Positions 9,018 through 16,947 of a DNA stretch of 16,947 nt are shown one piece after another (positions within the stretch are counted from its first letter, which is position 1; the number at the start of each line of letters is the position of its first letter). A program made the position numbers and the translations under genes. The notes under the pieces were generated by a model. The model was not told where the DNA came from, made no database searches, and saw only the letters and a program-made list of their open reading frames with translations. The stretch comes from Anaeromyces robustus (taxonomy: Eukaryota; Neocallimastigomycota; Neocallimastigomycetes; Neocallimastigales; Neocallimastigaceae), in assembly GCA_002104895.1 (NCBI GenBank), contig MCFG01000670.1, positions 1 through 16,947 on the forward strand, in the 5' to 3' direction.

Positions 9018-10909
9018 TATTATTATTATTATTATTATTAGAATCATTATTATGGGTTATATTATCAGATTCATGATTAATTGAATCTGAGACAAGTGAT
9101 ATATAACCATTATCACCATTATTATCATGATTGTTATAGTTATTGCTGTTGTTTAAATATAAAAATGATTTAGATAGTTAATACATTCTTTTTTAGCTTT
9201 CTCTTTTATTAAAGAATGTTCATTTGAATCGATTTCCATTTTATCTTCTATTATTTCTTCATTCTTTTTATTCTTTTCATCTTCTTTATCTTTTTCTTTT
9301 TCCTCTTCTTCTTCTTCTTTTTCTTCTTCTTCCTCAATATCAAATTCTTCATCAATTAATTCATTAATCATTTCTAATAATTCTTTTCTTTTCCACCATA
9401 CCGGTGAAATCTTTTCATTACATTTTCTACATTGAATAATATTATCATCATCAGGATTTTGTATTTCATTCATCTTATCATCATCAAATATAATATCAGT
9501 TGTATTATTTATATGACATTTACAAATTTCTGGTATAATTTGACTAACTATATTATTATAATTTTTATTATTTGAAATTTGTTTATATTCTTGAATAAAT
9601 TTTTTATATCTTCTGTAATATTTAATCCTTCATTAAATTTCATCAATTTATCATCACTTGATAATTCCATTTCTGAACTTGATTCATTCTCCTTTTATTT
9701 AATATAATATAATATAATAATATTATTAATAAAAAAAATTAAAATTAAATTAAAAAAAAAAAAAAAAATTATAAATTTATTTTATATACATATTTAAATA
9801 AATACTTACTAATAATGCCTTAGTATGGTCAAAACAATAAATAGCTGCATAAAGATTACCATTTCTACCACTCTCTTCTATTGAAAATCTTTGATGATTT
9901 GTTGATGCACATGTTACGTGAAAAGATTTTGAACATCCTTTCCAATGACATGTAACGCAAACACCGTAAGATTCATCACATATACAACATTTCTATATAT
10001 TTAGTAAATAATAATAATAATATAAACATATATATTAATAAAATTATTTAATTTATACTAATAGCAAAAATTATATAATTAATAATTTTTTTTTTTACTT
10101 TTTTCCATTTCTTTTCATCTATTAAATTAATAAATTCTATAGGTTCCATAGTCCTTGTATTGCCATATTTTACTTCAGGTATAAATAACGAACATAATAC
10201 ATGAGCCCAATTATTCGAGAATGTCAATTTTACAGCATCTTCTTCTTCATTTTTCTTAATATTGCATAAAACGCAAGTATAATTCTTTATATATATATAT
10301 AATATATTATTTTATAAAAATTATAATTATTAATATAAATATCAATAATAATAATAATATTATTATTATTATACAATAAATATAATATAATAATACCATT
10401 GATGAGCGTTGATTATCCTTATTTTTACATCTTGAACATTGCCAATTCATTGTTTCCTCTTCAATTATACCATAACAACCTAGATATATATATAATATAA
10501 AAAAAATATAGATTTTGAGTATTTTTATATATATTAATAATAAATAAATGAATAAATAAATAAATAAATAAATAAATAAAACATACTTTTATGTACTCTT
10601 AATTTACAAACTGAACATTGGACAATTGGATTCCAATGAGTATCATATGAATCTAAACATATACTACATGGTATAATAATTTCTTCAGGTTCTGGTTCTT
10701 CCACTTGTTGCAAATTCTCATTTTTAAATTTAACTATTTCTTCGGAATTTGAAAGTTCATGTTCAGATGATGATAACTTTTTTATTATTAACATTGTTGT
10801 TGATGTTGTTATTTTATTTAAATATTAATAATATTTATTGAAAATATTCATTTATATTAATTCATTATATATATTAAAAATTTTAAATTTATTAAATATA
10901 ATATATGAA

Positions 10910-10956
<47 letters not shown>

Positions 10957-13900
10957 AATTATTAAAAATATAAATATATATATTATAATTATAAATTCTA
11001 TATTCTATTACCTGTGACTGTGATCTAACTTTTTTAGTATTACGTTTTTTTATTTTTTGTTTTTCTTCTTCACGTTTTCTCTTCAATTTACCTAAAATAA
11101 ATAAATAATAAAAATATAATATATTTAAATGCAGAGCAAAATAAAATTTAAATATATTATATATGTTATAAGTTAAATATAATTATATATAACAATATTA
11201 ATAAATAATAAAATAATATACATATAAATATTTGTTATTATAATATAATATAAAGATATTAATTACCATTATCTTTATTCTTTTTATCATGAACTGGTTT
11301 TGGGGTATAATATTTTAACCAGTAAATTAAACATTCTTCACACATAGTTTTCGAAATACTATTTTCATTAATTAAAACAATTTCATTACAATTACTACAC
11401 ATAATACTTTCAGTTTTGAGAAGTTTATTTTCATCATCTTCATCTTCATCATCATTATCATCTTTATTAATACTACTTTTAACATTTTCTTCATCTTTTT
11501 ATTATTATTTGCTTCATTATTTTCTTTATTTATTTTTGATGTATCATTATCAGTTTTGTCATTTGTTAATTCTTTACCATTATCTTCCTCTTTTTTTATA
11601 TTATCTTTATTATCTTTATCTTTATTTTTATCATCTGAATTATTCTCTAAATCAGCAAATACTTTTCTATAAAAATAATAACATATAAAAAATATTAATA
11701 ATGTAATTAGAATAATTATAAAAATGGTTTATATATATATATATCGCTAATATTTTTTTTTCTTTTTATTTATTTATTAATTCAATAATCTAATATAATA
11801 TTATATTAATTATTTTATTTTATTTTATATGAAATTTACCCAGGTCTGTGAACTTTACAAAATTGTGAATAAATTAATCTATATCTTTTAGTTTTTTTCC
11901 ATCTATAGAAATATTGAACAACATCCTTTCTTCTTTTTGTTGGAACTTCCTGTTTTACATATTGTAATTCATGACCATATTTAATCTAAATTAAATCCAT
12001 AAAAAAAATAAAATAAAATAAAATAAATTTCAAAAAAATCAATATATATATTAATACATATAGAATAAAATATATATTAATTATCATAATAAATAAATAT
12101 ATATAAATAAAATTTTATTATAATTATTATTACAATTCCATTTTCAAATTGTTTAATTTCTGTTTTTGACCATGTTGGTAAATCTAAATCTTTCAATGTA
12201 ATTTTCTTCATGATAGAAAATGAGTTATCAATATCATAATTATTTTTATGTAATTCTAATAAAGCACGATCAAATAAATCCATATTCTGTATTTCTGGAT
12301 GACATTCTTTTACATTTTTTACATAATTATTAACTTTTTCATCTTCCCAATCATCAGGTTTGGAATATACTAATTCATATTTACTTCCACGTAAACCAAC
12401 AGGTGTTTCCTCTATAATATAGATAATTAATAATTAAGAAAAAATAATAATAATAATAATACCAATGTAAATATATATATACAAGAGAATAACATTAGTA
12501 TTATTATTAAATAAATATAATTTGATATAAAATTAAAAAAAATAATAAATTAAATTAAATAAATATATAATATATATTATAATAATTTATTAATGAATAA
12601 TAATAATAATTTAATCTGTGTGTAATTTAAATGGTTTTATATAATAAATATAAAATTATTAAAAATATACCTTTAAATTTTCCACGTTTTTTTCTACCCT
12701 TACTTTTAGAATTATTATTATGAGAGCGTTCTTGATTTTCATTTTCTAATGAAGCATCATATTTAGTTATCTGTTCATCAAGATTTATTTTTTTTCCTCT
12801 TCAATTTCTTCTGGTGTAAGAAGATCAGGTATCTCTGATTGATATTTTTTCCCTGTCCTACTACATGTTTTTGGGAAAATATCAGTTGGGTCTAAATTAT
12901 CTATTTATATCAATGAAAAAAAAAAAAAAAAAAAAAAAAGATATATATATAAATAAATAAAAATATTAAAGGTATATATTAAAGATGAAAATGTGAATGA
13001 AATTAATATATAACAAAATTAAAACATTATAATTATATATATTATATATATTTAGAATTATTATTATTATTTATAAATTTACCATTTAAAAAAGAATATC
13101 TTCGTGATATGTCACCGAAATAAATATAAGGCCATTTTGGTTCTTCAAATTGATCTTTTTTAATATTAAAAAAATATAATAATAATAGTAATAATAATAA
13201 TATATTAATATAAAATAAATTATAATATATATTAAAAAAATGATTTTAATTTAAATTTAATAAAATAATTATTAAATATATATATATATTATTTATATAT
13301 GCATATAAAATATATTTTTTAAAAATAAAAATAAAATAATTTTTAAAAATATATATATATATATATTTATATGCATCTAAAATATATTTTTAAAAAAAAA
13401 ATTAAAAAAAGATTATAAAATAATCCATTATTAAACTATACCAGCATTAGGAGGTATGATATTACGTTTAGGTAAAATTTCGTTTTTTTTCTCCTTTGCT
13501 TTAGCAGATTCAATAATTTTTTTCAATTTTTCTATATATATTTTTTTACGATCTTTTATATTATGATGAATATTTCGAAATTCATCCATATTTAAACCAT
13601 TATTTTCGTTTTCCTCTTCTTCTTTTAAATCAGCTAAAATACCTAAACAATCTAAACATTCCCATGCATACCCTTTAGGTGGTTTTTTAGTTAATGGTGG
13701 ATCTATACAATACATATGAAATTTTCGATGACAATGTAAACAATCCAATAAAACATCATTATCTACCCATTTTTCACAAACAGCGCATTCTCTTTTTTCA
13801 ACAAAATCTGAAGCTTTTCCATCATCTACAATAATAAATTTATATGGATAAAATGCTTGAATTAAAGTATCTGATAAATTTCTAATTTCTTCAACAGGTA

Positions 13901-15104
13901 CCACATCATATAATCTTTGACTATATCTATCATATAATTTATATAATAAAAAGTATCTTCCTGTTGTTTATAAGCTTCTAAATCTTCTATATGACTCGTA
14001 TGTTTGATTGTACATTTTCCTCTAATACTTGATATTGGATTAACATCATAATGCATTGTAGCAACTATATATACATATTAAATAGGTGGCGTATATGAAT
14101 ATTTATATATATATTAATATAATTTATACCAAATAATATGTAATTAATAAAATTAAGAAAAAGAGAAAGAAAAAAAATAAATAAAATTTTATTATAAATA
14201 ACAATTTCAAAAATCATAAATTGAAATTTCATTAATTTTTAATAATAAAAAAAACGACAAAAAAACAATACAATAATAATTTCAAAAATAATAAATTGAA
14301 ATTTCATTGAATTTTTAATAATAAAAAAAAGACAAAAAACAAATACAATAACAATTTTCAATATAATAAATTGAAATTTCATTGAATTTTTAATAATAAA
14401 AAACGATAAAAGCAATTATAACAATTAAAAATTAAAGCAATTTCTTATATTAAATGTATTAATCTAATATGAAATTTCTTTCTATTTAAAAAAAATAATA
14501 ATTAATAATAATAATAATAATAAATTAAAATTACGTAATAATCTAGAATCAAAATTCTTCTTTTTTCCTAATATATCTCTCGGTCTTAAGTACCAAGCAA
14601 TCTTTGCCTGAGTTGTACAATTATTCTGATCTTTAACAAATTCCATAATTCTGCCTAAATAATAGGCTTCATTAACGTTCTCAGGTCTAAATGTAACAGA
14701 AATTATTTTAAGTATATTAATGATATTTTATGGTAATAAAAAATTTTAATAAAACTACTTTATATTACTACAAAATAATAATAATAATAATAGTATATAT
14801 ATATGTATAAAAATAAAAATATAACTTACGCAAGATATACAGTATCTAATAACATTTCAAAAAAATAAGGAAATATATATATAAACATAAATATTCATAT
14901 ATACGAAATATATATAATGTAAATATATTACATACCGTTTAACTCATAAACAATATCACCTTCAGTTACTTTTCGCACTGTACAAGAAATATAAATAATA
15001 ATAAATATATATTATTACACATAAAATATATATATAAATTTCTTATAATTCCAGAGTATATAAATTTTTAAATTTTTAAAATTACCTTCAGATTCATCTC
15101 CCAT
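8630..15104 (-). CDS. snt2: SNT2-like chromatin regulator (BAH-PHD-ELM2/SANT-GATA-PHD-ePHD)
   Basis: Sixteen exons: 15086-15104, 14936-14977, 14830-14845, 14535-14686, 13442-14064, 13083-13154, 12671-12900, 12134-12411, 11840-11985, 11267-11666, 11012-11091, 10587-10776, 10397-10479, 10099-10284, 9810-9992, 8630-9691. All phases match after six one-base corrections, giving about 1,255 residues. Domains in order: BAH about 7-165 (YYLGRIMEF, IAWYLRPRDI, LYDRYSQRLYDVVPVEEIRN); PHD1 with C170, C173, C185, C188, H193, C196, C213, C216; ELM2-like about 309-430; SANT about 464-512 (IIKYGHELQYV, VVQYFYRWKKTKRY); GATA-like finger C617/C620/C636/C639; PHD2 C724 to C768; extended PHD about 782-896 (WAHVLCSLFIPEV, FHVTCAS, YCFDH); terminal GATA-like finger C988/C991 and C1234/C1237. 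This is the order of fungal Snt2. Budding yeast Snt2 works with Ecm5 and the Rpd3 deacetylase and has been linked to ubiquitination of excess histones; fission yeast Snt2 is in the Lid2 complex. The breaks are near 13936-13950, 12788-12795, 11496-11500, 9600-9608, 9161-9165 and 9013-9016. A decayed copy cannot be fully excluded. Confidence 0.92.
8757..8965 (-). repeat. 12-base minisatellite encoding Ser-Asn-Asn-[Asn/Asp] repeats
   Basis: There are eighteen spaced TCT/TCC Ser codons, nearly all 12 bases apart, in the last exon of the SNT2-like gene. The 12-nt unit encodes S-N-N-N or S-N-N-D. It lies between the two Cys pairs of the terminal finger. The opposite strand reads as Leu/Glu repeats only by chance. 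Confidence 0.9.
10541..10580. repeat. AAAT microsatellite in SNT2-like intron 12
   Basis: About ten AAAT units, one interrupted by TG, sit just inside the exon 12 donor site (GTATGT). Confidence 0.8.
10909..10957. repeat. AAAT microsatellite in SNT2-like intron 11
   Basis: About twelve uninterrupted AAAT units lie in the 235-base intron between exons 11 and 12. Confidence 0.85.
13270..13402. repeat. Two-copy direct repeat, 70-base period, in SNT2-like intron 5
   Basis: A TA-rich block followed by TATGCAT, AAAATATATTTTT and an A run occurs twice, with the GCAT cores at 13301 and 13371. The copies differ by a few bases. Confidence 0.65.
14201..14424. repeat. Three tandem ~75-base repeats in SNT2-like intron 4
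   Basis: Units start near 14201, 14277 and 14351. Each holds AATTTCAA, then AAATTGAAATTTCATT, then AATTTTTAATAATAAAA, then an ACGACA- or ACGATA-like segment (GACA in the second copy). AATTTCAA and TTGAAATT can pair in units 1 and 2, so these units may form a small hairpin. The repeats lie in the longest intron of the gene (470 bases, 14065-14534). Confidence 0.85.
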
Positions 15105-16103
15105 TATGATATTAATTTTTGTTTATTGCACTTAAATAAAGATATTTTTATATTTATAATTAAAAAATTGTATAATAGCATTAAGTATAATTAAAAATTC
15201 TACGTATAAAATTATACCGTTTCTTTCTTTTTATTATTATTATTATTATTATAATTATCTTCCAAATATTATTTAATAAAATATTTAAATAAGATATAAT
15301 GCATTTACTTAATATATTCTTCCTATTATGAAAAAAACAAATTATTTATATTATATATTACATTAAATATTTATTATAAAATAATTTGTAACTTAACGAA
15401 ATAAATTATTTAAAAATTTACTAATAAAAAAGGAAAAAGAAAGAAAGAAAAAAAATTATATATGTATTTTTTTTTTTTTTTTTAAAAAGAAATATCTTTT
15501 TTTATTTTATATATAAATATTAAATAAAATAAATAATTTATTTCTTATTTTAATATATATATTTATATAATAATTATTATAATAATAATACTTATTATAT
15601 AAATAAAATTACTTTTATTGCTATTATTTTGAACATAAACTTAAATTATTTTCTCTTTACTGAAAAAAAATATTAAAAGTAATAATTTTCTTTTTTCTTA
15701 TTTTTTTTTTTTTTTTAAAAGATTAAAAATTTTAATTACATTAAAATAATTATTATTGTACATTAATTAAATTGTATTTTATGTATTATGTAGTTATTAA
15801 TAAAAATGGGTAATTTTGAAATAATCTAACCATATATAAGGATTAGAATCATGGTATTTAAAAATTAACTAGGGTTAATATTATTAATGTGGATGTTATA
15901 TAAATTGGTTTTATAATACTATGTAATATTTATAAAATACGTATATAAAAAATTAAATTAATAAAAAAAATTATAACTATAATAATATAATATAATATAT
16001 ATAGTAAAACTATTTTACAAAATAATAACATAAAATATAAAAATAAAAGCTTTTTAAATTTTAAATAAAAAAGCTTTTGTTTTAACTTTTTTACATTTAT
16101 AAT
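15105..16103. other. Spacer: promoter side of SNT2-like gene, 3' side of PMP3
   Basis: This is about 1 kb of A/T-rich DNA. A patch at about 15777-15930 is somewhat less A/T-rich, but all frames are closed by stops within a few codons. A hairpin-forming repeat lies at 16045-16078. No RNA gene is recognised. Confidence 0.6.
16045..16078. repeat. Inverted repeat just downstream of the PMP3 stop codon
   Basis: An 11-base arm (16045-16055, AAAAGCTTTTT) pairs with 16068-16078. The loop AAATTTTAAAT is itself nearly self-complementary. It starts about 25 bases past the PMP3 stop on the minus strand, so it would lie in the 3' UTR or at the transcript end. The function is inferred only. Confidence 0.6.
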
Positions 16104-16520
16104 TTAATAGCGGCAGATGATATAAACTTTTGTTATAAAATTTATAAATAATCATATCAAAGTTAAGATTAAATGTTAATTGACTTTTTTAAATAATTTA
16201 AAACTTCAATATTTATATATATGTTATAATAATCAATAATAGTTAAAATATATATTATACTTACATGCATGTATGATTCCACATATATATAGACCTAATA
16301 TAGTCAATAAAACATTAATTAAAAGATCTTTACCACATCCTCTGTTATGTTATATATATAAAATAATATTTAATATAAATTTTAGTATAAATTTATATTT
16401 ATTTATCAATTATATTAATAAAATATAATTATAAAAAAGTTACTTTTCAAGAAATACACCTAATGGTGGGAAAATAATAGCAAAAAAGAACTTGAATATA
16501 TCACTAAAAGTTAATGCCAT
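16104..16520 (-). CDS. pmp3: Plasma membrane proteolipid PMP3 (UPF0057 family)
   Basis: Three exons (16444-16520, 16265-16341, 16104-16126) join in frame to 58 residues, the usual size for PMP3/RCI2 proteins. The start ATGGCA has a favourable A at -3. Helix 1 lies at about residues 6-24 and contains the family signature FPPLGVFLEK. The loop GCGKDLLIN follows, and helix 2 is at about 32-54, ending GIIHAFYII. Intron 1 begins GTAACT and intron 2 GTAAGT. The 23-nt last exon, after acceptor AAAAG, encodes FYIICRY and the stop; several nearer AGs give poorer endings. Yeast Pmp3 is a small two-helix plasma membrane protein that limits cation influx and helps set membrane potential. The usual Pro-Gly turn before helix 2 ends is replaced here by YICG. 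No frame break is present. Confidence 0.93.
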
Positions 16521-16947
16521 TTTAATTTGATCAAAAATTTAAATTTATATTCAGTATAATGTTAAAAAAGTGATGAAAAAAAATATATTAAAAGAAATAG
16601 TCTTTTATAAATATCTAAATAATAAATTCAGAAATGATTATTATATATATGAGGAAAAAACAAAAAATAGCAGTGAAATCAAATGAATTCTTTGAAAAAA
16701 AAAAAAAAAAGAAAATGGAGGAAATTTATTTAAATTAATTTTATTAAATTATATAGATTAAATTTATATAATATATTAACTGTTACATTTAATAGAGCTT
16801 TTATATATATTTCAATATATTTAGTTATTATGTTTATAGCACATATAACACTATTTATAATATCTAAAAGTTAAATTTCAAAAAAAAAAAATAAAAAAAA
16901 AAATGAAAAGTAATAACTTTATATTTAAAAATGTTTTGTTCTAAATA
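16521..16947. other. Spacer upstream of PMP3
   Basis: This is A/T-rich DNA with several A runs. It presumably contains the PMP3 promoter, but no motif can be named. No start of another gene is seen before the window ends. Confidence 0.55.

Noticed and set aside
8763-9041. Plus-strand open frame rich in Leu/Glu, like a long leucine zipper
   Set aside because: It is the exact antisense of the S-N-N-[N/D] coding minisatellite in the SNT2-like last exon; the open frame follows from the repeat.
9130-9190. A short intron (GTATTA...CAACAG) explaining the frame change in the last SNT2-like exon
   Set aside because: The phase does not fit: joining there leads to stops, while a one-base correction at the T run keeps the Asn-rich frame open.
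10534-10794. Independent small gene starting at the ATG near 10794
   Set aside because: That ATG lies in intron 11; the PHD half-finger continues from the upstream basic exon and into exon 13 in phase.
11416-11688. Plus-strand Ser/Leu/Tyr-rich open frame
   Set aside because: Antisense to the acidic exon 10 of the SNT2-like gene; no domain.
8630-15104. SNT2-like gene as a pseudogene or as several separate small genes
   Set aside because: All 15 introns have GT..AG ends and matching phases, all zinc ligands are present, and breaks occur only at A/T runs or AT repeats. It is one gene with probable sequence errors.
1-16947. Dictyostelium-type amoeba as source
   Set aside because: Composition and Asn tracts would fit, but 24 introns in four genes and the fungal Snt2 domain order fit an AT-rich fungus better. 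Not excluded.

Overview
The window is nuclear DNA of an extremely AT-rich eukaryote. It carries four intron-rich protein genes, all transcribed from the minus strand. Exons are visibly less AT-rich than the A/T-only introns and spacers. I can place 24 introns; all are GT..AG and 22 start with GTA. Long Asn (AAT) tracts, poly-A/T runs and AAAT microsatellites are everywhere. A fungal-type Snt2 protein plus this composition and intron density suggests an anaerobic gut fungus (Neocallimastigomycota). That is an inference from sequence style only. Dictyostelium has similar composition but usually far fewer introns per gene.

Layout, left to right. 1-302: AAAT-type low complexity. 303-5401: a three-exon gene for a ~1,560-residue coiled-coil, Asn-rich protein with a Thr-Pro-rich tail. 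5402-6211: spacer. 6212-7710: a six-exon gene for a 269-residue protein with one PARP-type zinc finger and a Lys-rich tail. 7711-8629: spacer with a CCAAT-like motif. 8630-15104: a 16-exon SNT2-like chromatin gene (BAH, PHD, ELM2/SANT, GATA-like finger, PHD, extended PHD, terminal GATA-like finger). 15105-16103: spacer. 16104-16520: a three-exon PMP3 proteolipid gene. 16521-16947: spacer.

Two genes (SNT2-like and zf-PARP) point to chromatin or DNA biology, but there is no evidence that the four genes form one system. They are simply head-to-tail neighbours.

The most unusual structure is a ~55-bp inverted repeat inside the zf-PARP gene. One arm straddles the exon 5 donor site and the other lies in intron 2, so the pre-mRNA could fold into a long hairpin around exons 3-5. 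The SNT2-like gene also stands out: its last zinc finger appears to be split by about 240 low-complexity residues, and one exon is only 16 nt. Eight single-base frame breaks, six in the SNT2-like gene and two in the coiled-coil gene, fall at A/T runs or AT repeats and look more like sequence errors than gene decay.
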